NCBI GenBank assembly: GCA_910575565.1
Contig: CAJTFL010000001.1
Location: forward strand, 248,001-312,000
Length of the DNA: 64,000 nt
Direction: 5' to 3'
Source of the DNA: Lachnospiraceae bacterium
GTDB taxonomy: Bacteria > Bacillota > Clostridia > Lachnospirales > Lachnospiraceae
Part shown: piece after piece, positions 44,519 through 52,874 of the stretch
How the letters are laid out: every line of letters begins with the position of its first letter
How positions within the stretch are numbered: the first letter of the stretch is position 1
Translations under genes and position numbers: made by a program
Notes under the pieces: model-generated
What the model was told of the DNA's origin: nothing
The model's input: only the letters and a program-made list of their open reading frames with translations
Database searches by the model: none

Positions 44519-46273
44519 ATGGCAGAGCAGGAAAAGGTCAGGCCGGAAGGAAAACCGGCGAAAGGAGATAAACGGAAAAAAAGGCGGCGCAGGCGGCTGA
44601 TTACGGCGGGGATTTTTCTGGCGTTTGCTTTGGCAGGAGGGATTTTCCTTCAGGCCAGGCTCAAGGAGGCAAAAAAGGCCCAGGCTCCGGCGGAGGAAAA
44701 GCGGACGGCAAGGGTGGAAAAGCGGGATATCGTTTCCCAGCTTTCTTCCTCCGGCACGCTTGCCCCTAAGGATACGTATGAGATTACCTCCCTGGTGGAA
44801 GGGGAGGTGGTGCTGGCTGACTTTGAGGAAGGGGATCAGGTGGAAAAGGGTCAGGTGCTGTATCAGCTGGATGCCTCTTCTGTGGAATCGGAGGTGCAGT
44901 CAGCCAGCAATTCCCTTAACAGGGCAAGGGACAGCTATTCCGACGCGGTTTCCGATTACCAGGAGATCCTGGCGGATTACAGCGGAAATACTTACAAGGC
45001 AACGAAGTCCGGCTATATTAAGAAGCTGCATATCGATGTGGGGGATAAGGTAGGAGCCAATACCCAGATCTGCGATCTTTACGATGATTTGACCATGGAG
45101 ATCAGCCTTCCTTTCCTGTCCGGGGAGGCGGGGGCAATCCTGCCGGGGGAGGCCGGCGTGCTGACGCTGGCTGATACCGGGGAGCAGGTAAGCGGCATTG
45201 TCACATGGGTAAGCGCGATGGACGAAGTGCTGGCTGGCGGCACGCTGGTGCGGTACGTGACGATGGAAGTGGGAAATCCGGGAGGGCTGACGGCAGAGAC
45301 GGCGGCGACTGCCACGGTGGGCGGCTTCCTCTGTGCCCAGGAGGCGTATTTTGAGGCGAAGATTGATACGGTGATGAGCGCCAGCATGGAATCCAATGTG
45401 GAAGTGGAGGAGCTTTTGGTCAGTGAGGGCGCATATATTGTGAAAGGAACACCGATTTTTCGGATGACGGCAAAATCGGCGGAGAAAATCATGAAGACCT
45501 ACCAGGATACCATAGACCGGGCTCAGGAAAGCGTGGAGTCAGCCCAGAACAAGCTGGAGGCTTCCCAGGATTCCTACGGAAATTATACCATCATGGCGCC
45601 TATCTCCGGCCAGGTGATTACCAAGACCTCCAAGGTGGGAGACAATGTCAGCCGGAATAACAATAACAGCACGGCCATGGCGGTGATTTACGATCTGTCC
45701 TCCCTTACCTTTGAGATGTCCATCGATGAGCTGGATATCCTTGAGGTTAAGGTGGGGCAGCGGGTAGAGGTAAGGGCGGATGCCTTTGAGGATCAGGTGT
45801 TTTATGGCACGGTGACGAATGTAAGCTTGCAAAGCAGCGCTTCCAACGGCGTGACCAATTATCCGGTGACGGTGACGATGGACGAGACGGGGGAGCTCCT
45901 TCCCGGGATGAACGTGGATGGGGTGATTATCCTGGATGAAGCCAAGGATACTTTATCCATTCCGGTGGATTCCCTGATGCGGGGCAACCGGGTATACATA
46001 AGGGATGATACGGTGGCGGAAGCCGACGGGCCGGTTCCTGCCGGGTTTAGGGCGGTGGAAGTGGAGACGGGCCTAATCAGCGATGAGTACGTGGAGATTG
46101 TAAAGGGCCTTGAGGAAGGGCAGGAGGTTTACGTCAGCGAATCTTCCCAGAATAATTACCAGAACTTTATGATGCCCGGCGGAATGGGCGGCCCGGGAGG
46201 CGGGATGGGCGGAGCGCCTGGCGGAATGGGCGGAGCACCGGGAGGCGGAATGGGCGGCGGGAGAAGGCAGTAG
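44519..46273 (+). CDS. Periplasmic-adaptor-like (HlyD/YknX family) subunit of an ABC exporter
   Basis: The 584-residue protein has a basic cytoplasmic start, one membrane anchor (about residues 24-43), barrel-sandwich halves around a coiled coil (about 110-160 and 320-350) and beta domains. Motifs include VEKRDIVSQLSSSGTLAPKDTYEIT and TIMAPISGQVITK. The last about 35 residues are a Gly/Met/Pro-only tail. In Gram-positives such adaptors (YknX) pair with a MacB-like ATPase and permease, which follow directly here. The cargo is unknown; toxins, peptides or lipids are typical. Confidence 0.9.
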   Translation: MAEQEKVRPEGKPAKGDKRKKRRRRRLITAGIFLAFALAGGIFLQARLKEAKKAQAPAEEKRTARVEKRDIVSQLSSSGTLAPKDTYEITSLVEGEVVLADFEEGDQVEKGQVLYQLDASSVESEVQSASNSLNRARDSYSDAVSDYQEILADYSGNTYKATKSGYIKKLHIDVGDKVGANTQICDLYDDLTMEISLPFLSGEAGAILPGEAGVLTLADTGEQVSGIVTWVSAMDEVLAGGTLVRYVTMEVGNPGGLTAETAATATVGGFLCAQEAYFEAKIDTVMSASMESNVEVEELLVSEGAYIVKGTPIFRMTAKSAEKIMKTYQDTIDRAQESVESAQNKLEASQDSYGNYTIMAPISGQVITKTSKVGDNVSRNNNNSTAMAVIYDLSSLTFEMSIDELDILEVKVGQRVEVRADAFEDQVFYGTVTNVSLQSSASNGVTNYPVTVTMDETGELLPGMNVDGVIILDEAKDTLSIPVDSLMRGNRVYIRDDTVAEADGPVPAGFRAVEVETGLISDEYVEIVKGLEEGQEVYVSESSQNNYQNFMMPGGMGGPGGGMGGAPGGMGGAPGGGMGGGRRQ

Positions 46274-46292
46274 AGCGCGCCTGGCCTGGAGT

Positions 46293-46438
46293 ATGCCTTA
46301 AGTTTAGGTGAACTGCCGTTATGGCTTAATTTCGCAAGAGCCATCAGTTATAGCTTAATTTTGCAGGAGCCATCAGTTATGGCTTAAGCGTGGAGGAGCC
46401 GCCAGTTATGCATAAGTTTGGAGGAGCTGCCAGCTATG
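46293..46438 (+). repeat. 28-29 bp tandem array of ribosome-binding-site plus start-codon units
   Basis: Start-like triplets occur at 46293 (ATG), 46321 (ATG), 46350 (ATA), 46379 (ATG), 46408 (ATG) and 46436 (ATG), 28, 29, 29, 29 and 28 bp apart. Each but the first is preceded by a GGAGG-like site and a CCATCAGTT-type spacer. Several run ATG-xCT-TAA, that is, a two-codon open frame. The last unit is the real start of the ABC ATPase gene. Confidence 0.85.
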
Positions 46439-47164
46439 GAGGGAACAGTGGGAAAAGGCGATAAGCCTTTGATTGAGCTGAACAATATTCATAAGATTTA
46501 CCAGATGGGGGGTGAGTCCGTCCATGCCAATGACGGGATTTCCCTGACCATCTGCCGGGGAGAGTTTGTGGCTATCGTGGGGAAGTCGGGAAGCGGGAAA
46601 TCCACGCTGATGAACATTATCGGCGCTTTGGATGTGCCTACCTCCGGGGAGTATTTCCTGGGCGGGGAGGATGTAAGCGATATGGAGGATGATGAGCTGG
46701 CTCAAATCCGAAATAAAATGATTGGGTTTATTTTCCAGCAGTATAACCTTCTCCCGAAGCTGAACCTGTTGGAAAATGTGGAGCTGCCTTTGCTTTACGC
46801 AGGCGTTCCGGCTTATGAGCGCAGGGAGCGGGCCATGGCTTCCCTGGAACGGGTGGGGTTAAAGGAAAAATGGAAAAATATGCCATCCCAGCTTTCCGGC
46901 GGCCAGCAGCAGCGGGTATCCATTGCCAGGGCGCTGGCGGGAAGCCCCTCGCTGATCCTGGCAGATGAGCCTACGGGGGCGCTGGATTCCAAAACCAGCC
47001 GGGAAGTGCTAAATTTTTTAAAGAAACTGAACAATGAAGGAAACACCATTGTGATGATTACCCACGACAGCTCCATTGCCTTAGAAGCCAAGCGGGTAGT
47101 CCGGATCCATGACGGAAAGATTAATTTTGACGGTGATGTAAATGAATATTCTGCAATCCTTTAA
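46436..47164 (+). CDS. ABC exporter ATP-binding protein (MacB/LolD/YknY type)
   Basis: The 242-residue ATPase has Walker A GKSGSGKST, signature LSGGQQQR, Walker B LILADEPTGALD and the H-loop MITHDSS. The FIFQQYNLLPKLNLLENVELPLLYAG segment is typical of the MacB/LolD group. The ATG used is the last of a tandem array of start-like units. It overlaps the permease gene by 23 bp, so the three genes form one exporter with the upstream adaptor. Confidence 0.94.
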   Translation: MEGTVGKGDKPLIELNNIHKIYQMGGESVHANDGISLTICRGEFVAIVGKSGSGKSTLMNIIGALDVPTSGEYFLGGEDVSDMEDDELAQIRNKMIGFIFQQYNLLPKLNLLENVELPLLYAGVPAYERRERAMASLERVGLKEKWKNMPSQLSGGQQQRVSIARALAGSPSLILADEPTGALDSKTSREVLNFLKKLNNEGNTIVMITHDSSIALEAKRVVRIHDGKINFDGDVNEYSAIL

Positions 47165-48326
47165 ACTGGCGGTTAAGAGCATATGGAGCAATAAAATGCG
47201 CTCCTTTTTAACCATGCTGGGCATTATCATCGGCGTGGCTTCGGTGATTATCTTAGTCAGCCTGGTAAACGGCTATATGTCTTCGGTGGTGGAGAATTTT
47301 TCCAGCATGGGCGTAAACCAGATGACCGTCCGGCTGACAAACCTTTCGTCCCGTTCCCTGGATGTGGAGGAAATGTACGGGTTTTACGAGGAGCACCGGG
47401 ATCTGTTTGCCCAGATGACGCCGAATGTGTCGCTGATGGCTACCTTAAAACGGGGAAATGATACCTTGTCCGCTACATCGGTAGGCGGATACAGCGAGGA
47501 ATACCTGGATTTAAAAGGATACCAGCTGGAGCAGGGGAGAAATATCCAGTATGCGGATATCCTTTCCCGGAATAAGGTGTGCGTGATTGGATACTATGTG
47601 GCTCAGGAGCTGTTTGGGGGCACGCAGAAGGCCATTGGGGAAACCATCAAGGTAAACGGCTATGCCTTTCAGGTGGTGGGCGTGGTAAAGCGGCAGGACG
47701 AAAGTGATTTGGACGAAGGGGGAACGGATGATTTTCTCTGGATCCCTTACAGCGTGGCGGTGAAAATGGCCAGGAGCGCACTGATTGGAAATTACATTTT
47801 TGCCACGGCAGACGTAAAAAATACCGATACCTGCAAGGAGCTTTTGGAGGAGTTCCTCTACCAGGAGTACAAGGATGACAGCCTGTACCGGGTAACGGCC
47901 AACAGCGAGATGCTGGATTCCTTAAATGAGCAGATTGCCATGATGTCTGCCATGCTGGGGGGGATCGCCGGGATCTCCCTTTTAGTGGCCGGTGTAGGGG
48001 TAATGAATATTATGCTGGTATCGGTGACGGAACGCACCAGGGAGATTGGCATCCGCAAGTCCCTGGGGGCGAAAAAACGGACGATTATGCAGCAGTTTGT
48101 TATTGAGGCGGCTGTCACCAGCTCCATTGGCGGGATTATGGGGATTCTGCTGGGGGCGGGGGTTACGGAAGCGGCAGGAGGCCTTATGGGCATTGATGTC
48201 AGCCCTACGCCGGCGGCCGTGGCGATTTCCTTCGGCGTATCGGTGGGAATCGGCCTGATCTTTGGGTATATGCCGGCGAACCGGGCGGCAAAGCTTAACC
48301 CCATTGATGCTTTGCGCAGCGATTAG
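47142..48326 (+). CDS. ABC exporter permease (MacB/FtsX/YknZ type)
   Basis: The 394-residue protein has one N-terminal membrane helix (about residues 20-42, NKMRSFLTMLGIIIGVASVIILVSL), a large extracytoplasmic domain and three C-terminal helices (about 275-385) ending ANRAAKLNPIDALRSD. This is the MacB/FtsX layout. With the adaptor and ATPase genes before it, it makes a tripartite-like exporter adapted to a Gram-positive envelope. Confidence 0.94.
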   Translation: MNILQSFKLAVKSIWSNKMRSFLTMLGIIIGVASVIILVSLVNGYMSSVVENFSSMGVNQMTVRLTNLSSRSLDVEEMYGFYEEHRDLFAQMTPNVSLMATLKRGNDTLSATSVGGYSEEYLDLKGYQLEQGRNIQYADILSRNKVCVIGYYVAQELFGGTQKAIGETIKVNGYAFQVVGVVKRQDESDLDEGGTDDFLWIPYSVAVKMARSALIGNYIFATADVKNTDTCKELLEEFLYQEYKDDSLYRVTANSEMLDSLNEQIAMMSAMLGGIAGISLLVAGVGVMNIMLVSVTERTREIGIRKSLGAKKRTIMQQFVIEAAVTSSIGGIMGILLGAGVTEAAGGLMGIDVSPTPAAVAISFGVSVGIGLIFGYMPANRAAKLNPIDALRSD

Positions 48327-48402
48327 TGTTGTCCTGCGGGGGATTTCCTGAATACAATGGAGACAGCACTTAAGGAAAAGGAATGAAGGGAAGGATAAGG
48401 AA

Positions 48403-49407
48403 ATGGAAATGGTAAAAGTAATTGATATGCACTGCGACACAATCTCGGAGCTTTATTACAATCACAGGGACGGGGGGGATATGTCTGTCTCAGACAGCGA
48501 TCTCCATGTCAGCCTGGAAAAGATGGAAAAAGGCGGCTACGGGCTGCAGAACTTTGCCCTGTTTACCCATTTGGATCGGGCAGGGGATAGGCCTTTTGAG
48601 TACTGCATGAAGCTGGCCGATACCTTTTTTACGGAGATGAAGGCTCATCAGGAGAAAATCGGCATCGTGAAAAATTACCGTGAGATTGAGGAAAATTGGA
48701 AGGCAGGCAGGATGTCCGCCCTGCTTACGGTGGAGGAAGGCGGCGTGTGCCAGGGGGATCCGGCTTTCCTGCGGATTCTTTTTGAGCTTGGTGCGCGGAT
48801 GATGACCTTAACCTGGAATTTCCCCAATGAGCTGGGCTGGCCCAATAAGCGGGAAGAAAGAGCCCCTGGGGAAATGGCTTTCGTGCCGGATAAGGAGCAT
48901 GGGCTGACGGAAACGGGGATTTTCTTTTTGGAGGAGATGGAGCGGCTGGGGATGATTGTGGACATTTCCCATTTAAACGACAGGGGAATCCAGGATGTGT
49001 TTGACCATACCACAAAGCCTTTCGTGGCCAGCCACTCCAACTGCCGTGCCTTGGCTGCCCACCCTAGGAACTTAACGGATGAGATGCTCCGAAAGCTGTC
49101 TGACCGGGGCGGCGTGGCCGGGATTAATTTCTGTTCCGTTTTTTTGCGGGATGAGGTCTCCGGGCGTGAGGAGATGTCCACCATCCAGGACATGATCCGC
49201 CATATGAAGCATATGAAGCAGGTGGGCGGGATCCAGGTGATCGGGCTTGGCTCAGATTTTGACGGAATTGAAAACCCGGTGGAGATTTCCGATGCCTCCA
49301 AGATGCAGCTTCTGGCTCAGGGGATGGAAAAAGAAGGGTTTACCATAGGCGAGATTGAGGCGGTATTTCACGGCAATGTGCTGCGGGTTTACCGGGAAAT
49401 CCTGTAA
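48403..49407 (+). CDS. Membrane-dipeptidase family (M19) peptidase
   Basis: The 334-residue TIM-barrel metalloenzyme has its metal ligands in order: His10 and Asp12 in DMHCDT, the Glu in TVEEGG, His in VDISHLND and His in ASHSNCRAL, then GLGSDFDGI. It cleaves dipeptides, including those with a D-residue. No signal peptide is seen. It lies after the exporter operon and before a transport operon, with its own GGGAAGG-type ribosome binding site. Confidence 0.92.
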   Translation: MEMVKVIDMHCDTISELYYNHRDGGDMSVSDSDLHVSLEKMEKGGYGLQNFALFTHLDRAGDRPFEYCMKLADTFFTEMKAHQEKIGIVKNYREIEENWKAGRMSALLTVEEGGVCQGDPAFLRILFELGARMMTLTWNFPNELGWPNKREERAPGEMAFVPDKEHGLTETGIFFLEEMERLGMIVDISHLNDRGIQDVFDHTTKPFVASHSNCRALAAHPRNLTDEMLRKLSDRGGVAGINFCSVFLRDEVSGREEMSTIQDMIRHMKHMKQVGGIQVIGLGSDFDGIENPVEISDASKMQLLAQGMEKEGFTIGEIEAVFHGNVLRVYREIL

Positions 49408-49461
49408 AAATACAATATATGGAAAATTTGCCGTGTTTTTCACGAATCCCGCAACTTTAAT

Positions 49462-49523
49462 GCTTTAAATTCCCATAAATTTAAAGCAATGAAATTGACG
49501 TGGAGGAATTTTTGTAGTATGAT
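49462..49523 (+). promoter_or_regulatory. Inverted repeat and promoter ahead of the PF04392-type ABC operon
   Basis: A perfect inverted repeat, GCTTTAAATT-CCCATA-AATTTAAAGC (49462-49487), sits 7 bp before a strong promoter: TTGACG (49495-49500), 17 bp, TATGAT (49518-49523). It may be a regulator site or the terminator of the dipeptidase gene. Confidence 0.7.
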
Positions 49524-49597
49524 ACCATATAGTTTGGCGCAAGAGTGTAAATCACGGCGTTAAACGAAATTATACAGGTAAAAGGGAGAGATTAATT

Positions 49598-50674
49598 ATG
49601 AAAAAGAAAGCGTTATCTCTGATTCTGGCAGGAGCTATGGCACTGTCCATGAGCGCCTGCGGCGGCAACGGCGGGGAAACAACTGCCGCGCCCACGGAAA
49701 AAGCGACTTCCGCACCGACGGAAGAGTCCGGAAAGGAAGAGGCAGGAGAAGAGAGCAAAGAGGAAAGCACCCAGGCGCAGGAGGCCTCCGAGGGAGGAAG
49801 CTATACGGTGGGAATCTGCCAGCTGGTTCAGCACGCCGCTTTGGACGCGGCTACCCAGGGCTTTAAGGATGCCTTGACGGAGGAGCTGGGGGATGCCGTA
49901 ACCTTTGACGAGCAGAATGCCCAGGGCGATTCCAACACCTGCTCCACCATTATCAACAGCTTTGTATCGTCTGATGTAGACTTGATTTTAGCCAATGCCA
50001 CCCCTGCCCTTCAGGCTGCACAGGCCGGAACGAATGAGATTCCCATTCTGGGGACTTCCGTAACGGAGTACGGCGTGGCATTAGGCATTGACGGCTTTGA
50101 CGGGACGGTAGGCGGAAACATTTCCGGCACTTCCGACTTAGCTCCCTTAGACGAGCAGGCGGCTATGCTTCATGAGCTGTTCCCGGATGCAAAGAACGTA
50201 GGGCTGCTGTACTGCTCCGCAGAGGCGAATTCCCAGTATCAGGTAGATACGGTAAAGGCTGCCCTGGAAGAGCTGGGCTATACCTGCGAGTATTATGCAT
50301 TCTCTGATTCCAACGACTTATCCAGCATCGCCACGAAGGCTGCTTCGGAAAACGATGTGCTTTACGTGCCCACGGACAATACTGCGGCGGCTAACGCAGA
50401 GCTGGTTAACAATATCTGCCAGCCGGCAGGGGTTCCGGTAGTGGCCGGCGAAGAGGGAATCTGCGCAGGCTGCGGCGTGGCTACCTTATCCATCAGCTAC
50501 TATGATTTAGGCGTGGCTACCGGCAAGATGGCGGCCAAGATCTTAAAGGGCGAGGCGAATATTTCCGAAATGCCAATCGAGTATGCCCCGCAGTTTACCA
50601 AGAAATACAACAAGTCCCTGTGCGAGGCGTTGAACGTTACGGTTCCTGACGGCTACGTAGCCATTGAGGAGTAA
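49598..50674 (+). CDS. ABC transporter substrate-binding lipoprotein (PF04392 / TrpX-like)
   Basis: The 358-residue protein has a lipoprotein signal peptide (lipobox MSACGG, Cys about residue 21) and an acidic Glu/Ala/Thr linker. The bi-lobed binding domain has YTVGICQLVQHAALDAATQGFKDAL, a PILGTSVTEYGVALG segment and NVGLLYCSAEANSQYQV. This is the ABC_sub_bind family, whose studied streptococcal members (TrpX) bind aromatic amino acids. The actual ligand here is not established. It heads a complete importer with the two genes that follow. Confidence 0.9.
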   Translation: MKKKALSLILAGAMALSMSACGGNGGETTAAPTEKATSAPTEESGKEEAGEESKEESTQAQEASEGGSYTVGICQLVQHAALDAATQGFKDALTEELGDAVTFDEQNAQGDSNTCSTIINSFVSSDVDLILANATPALQAAQAGTNEIPILGTSVTEYGVALGIDGFDGTVGGNISGTSDLAPLDEQAAMLHELFPDAKNVGLLYCSAEANSQYQVDTVKAALEELGYTCEYYAFSDSNDLSSIATKAASENDVLYVPTDNTAAANAELVNNICQPAGVPVVAGEEGICAGCGVATLSISYYDLGVATGKMAAKILKGEANISEMPIEYAPQFTKKYNKSLCEALNVTVPDGYVAIEE

Positions 50675-50723
50675 GCCCGGCCGGGAAGGAATGCGGGAAC
50701 GAATGATCATGATTTGGCACAAG

Positions 50724-50758
50724 ACAACAGCGAGGCGGCAAGCTCCCGCTGTTGTTTT
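50724..50758 (+). terminator. Terminator-like hairpin inside the importer operon
   Basis: ACAACAGCG (50724-50732) pairs with CGCTGTTGT (50747-50755), followed by TTT. It lies between the binding-protein and permease genes and may act as a leaky terminator, lowering permease expression. Confidence 0.65.
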
Positions 50759-50839
50759 GCGCCGGAATTAAAGGCTCCTGCTGCGCGCTGGGAGATTTTG
50801 TGCGCTTTGGCGGTCTACAGACTGAGGAAGGATTATGGT

Positions 50840-51841
50840 ATGGCGAGTTTAATGAATGCTTTGCCCGGCGCCGTGGCGCAGGGGCTGATCTGGGGAATTA
50901 TGGCGATAGGCGTTTATCTCACCTATCGGATTTTGGATATTGCGGATTTGACGGTGGATGGTTCCCTCTGTACGGGGGGCGCGGTCTGCATTATGCTGAT
51001 GCTTAGCGGACAGAGTGTGTGGGTCGCCATGTTTGGCGCATTGGCCGCGGGGATGCTCGCAGGCCTGGTCACGGGGATTCTCCATACATTTATGGGGATT
51101 CCGGCGATTTTATCCGGTATTTTGACCCAGTTAGGGTTATATTCTGTGAATTTGAAAATTATGGGAAAGGCAAACCAGGCGATCAATGTGGATAAGTTTC
51201 CGCTTTTGGTGTCCTTGCGGTTTATCAAAGGCGTGCCCTTCCTTAAAAATACATTGTTTGTGGTTGCCCTGACGATCCTTGCGCTGATTTTGATTTTATA
51301 CTGGTTTTTCGGCACGGAACTGGGATGTTCCCTCAGGGCTACGGGGTGCAATGACAAAATGGCCAGGGCACAGGGGATTAACACCGATGTGGCCAGGGTT
51401 TTGGGCTTGATGCTGTCTAATGGGCTGGTCGCTTTGTCTGGTGCTTTTTTAGGGCAGTACCAGGGATTTGCGGATGTTAACATGGGCCGTGGCGCAATCG
51501 TTATCGGCTTGGCTGCCGTGATTATCGGCGAGGCTGTTTTTGGAAGGGTTTTCCATAACTTTGGCTTCCGCCTGCTAGGCGTGGCGTTAGGCTCCATTAT
51601 CTATTACCTGGTGCTGCAGGTGGTGATTTGGCTGGGCGTGGACACGGATCTGTTAAAGCTTCTGTCCGCTGTAGTGGTGGCGATTTTCCTTGCTGTCCCC
51701 ACCTGGAAGAACCGTTATCTCCTTGGGACTGCCGTGGCCATGGCTTTCCTGCCTTCAGGGAAGGGCGCAGTCGCGGCGGCCAAGCAGATTCGCCGGGCGT
51801 TAAAAGAGCAGGATGAGCACAGGAAAGGAGGCAGCAGGTAA
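50840..51841 (+). CDS. ABC transporter permease (BPD_transp_2 family)
   Basis: The start at ATG 50840 has GAGGAAGGA upstream; the frame also extends upstream across the terminator-like hairpin, which argues against the longer form. The 333-residue product has eight to nine hydrophobic segments and the YLTYRILDIADLTVDGSLCTGGAV and GCNDKMARAQGINT segments of branched-chain/TrpY-like permeases. Its stop overlaps the ATPase start. It forms the channel of the importer. Confidence 0.92.
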   Translation: MASLMNALPGAVAQGLIWGIMAIGVYLTYRILDIADLTVDGSLCTGGAVCIMLMLSGQSVWVAMFGALAAGMLAGLVTGILHTFMGIPAILSGILTQLGLYSVNLKIMGKANQAINVDKFPLLVSLRFIKGVPFLKNTLFVVALTILALILILYWFFGTELGCSLRATGCNDKMARAQGINTDVARVLGLMLSNGLVALSGAFLGQYQGFADVNMGRGAIVIGLAAVIIGEAVFGRVFHNFGFRLLGVALGSIIYYLVLQVVIWLGVDTDLLKLLSAVVVAIFLAVPTWKNRYLLGTAVAMAFLPSGKGAVAAAKQIRRALKEQDEHRKGGSR

Positions 51842-52638
51842 TGCTGGAAGCGAAAAATATTGTAAAAACCTTTAACACCGGAACGGTGAACGAGAAAAAG
51901 GCACTGCGGGGGGTGAATTTAACCCTTCATGAAGGCGATTTCGTGACGGTTATCGGCGGCAACGGTGCAGGGAAATCCACGTTTTTAAATGCCATCGCCG
52001 GAGTATGGCCGGTGGATGAGGGGCAGATTATCATTGAAGGAAAGGATATCACCAGGCTGCCGGAGCATAAGCGGGCCGCCTTTTTGGGAAGGGTATTCCA
52101 GGATCCCATGAATGGGACGGCTGCTACCATGGGAATCGAAGAGAACTTAGCCCTGGCTTTCCGCCGGGGAGCCAGGCGTACCTTAAAGGCGGGGATAACC
52201 AACGGCGAGCGCACCCTTTACCAGGATACGTTAAGCCGCCTGGGGCTGGGGCTGCAAAGCCGGATGACCAGCAAGGTAGGTCTGCTTTCCGGCGGCCAGC
52301 GCCAGGCATTAACCCTTTTGATGGCCACCTTAAAGCAGCCGAAGCTTCTGCTTTTGGATGAGCACACGGCGGCCTTAGATCCGAAGACGGCGAAGAAGGT
52401 TTTGGATCTGACGGAGGAGATTGTGACGAAGCAGCACTTAACCGCCCTGATGGTAACGCATAATATGAAGGATGCCATCCAGATTGGAAACCGCCTGGTG
52501 ATGATGCATGAAGGGCGGATCATCTACGATGTGGCCGGGGAAGAGAAAAAGGCCCTCCAGGTGGAGGATTTGCTGAGGAAGTTTGAGGAGGCCAGCGGGG
52601 AAGAATTCGCCAATGACCGCATGATGCTGGCAAAGTAA
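51841..52638 (+). CDS. ABC transporter ATP-binding protein (importer)
   Basis: The 265-residue ATPase has Walker A GGNGAGKST, signature LLSGGQRQALTLL, Walker B LLLLDEHTAALDP and the H-loop MVTHNMKD. It starts within 1 bp of the permease stop, preceded by AAAGGAGG. It completes the PF04392-type importer operon. Confidence 0.95.
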   Translation: MLEAKNIVKTFNTGTVNEKKALRGVNLTLHEGDFVTVIGGNGAGKSTFLNAIAGVWPVDEGQIIIEGKDITRLPEHKRAAFLGRVFQDPMNGTAATMGIEENLALAFRRGARRTLKAGITNGERTLYQDTLSRLGLGLQSRMTSKVGLLSGGQRQALTLLMATLKQPKLLLLDEHTAALDPKTAKKVLDLTEEIVTKQHLTALMVTHNMKDAIQIGNRLVMMHEGRIIYDVAGEEKKALQVEDLLRKFEEASGEEFANDRMMLAK

Positions 52639-52874
52639 ATGAAATTTAATAAAATTGTTATTTTCAACCCTGTTGATTTGTGATAAGATAAGCAAGGTAT
52701 TACTGTGGAAGCCTTATCAGCCGGAACGGGCATGGGTCTGTTTCGGACAGGCGGCGGATTAGGAAGTTTTGCTTGCATGGATATCAAGGCTGCCGGTAAT
52801 CCGGCAGCTTTTGCTTTGGCGCGCTTATTGAAGTGACGTACAGGCGAATGGAAATTAAGGAGAGAGTTGACGCT
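52639..52874 (+). promoter_or_regulatory. Structured leader and terminator ahead of the NlpC/P60 gene
   Basis: TGATAAG (52681-52687) can pair with CTTATCA (52713-52719). AGCAA near 52691 can pair with TTGCT near 52768, enclosing a CTGT-TTCGG-ACAG hairpin. A perfect terminator stem, GCTGCCGG-TAAT-CCGGCAGC, follows (about 52788-52808) with TTTTGCTTT. The arrangement of a folded domain then a terminator before a gene looks like a riboswitch or attenuator. It does not match the c-di-AMP riboswitch core I would expect before such a gene. Confidence 0.5.

Noticed and set aside
49441-49597. T-box leader before the PF04392-type operon
   Set aside because: No T-box consensus sequence or specifier stem is visible.
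52675-52825. c-di-AMP (ydaO/yuaA) riboswitch before the NlpC/P60 gene
   Set aside because: The expected conserved core could not be found and the folded region is shorter than that class.
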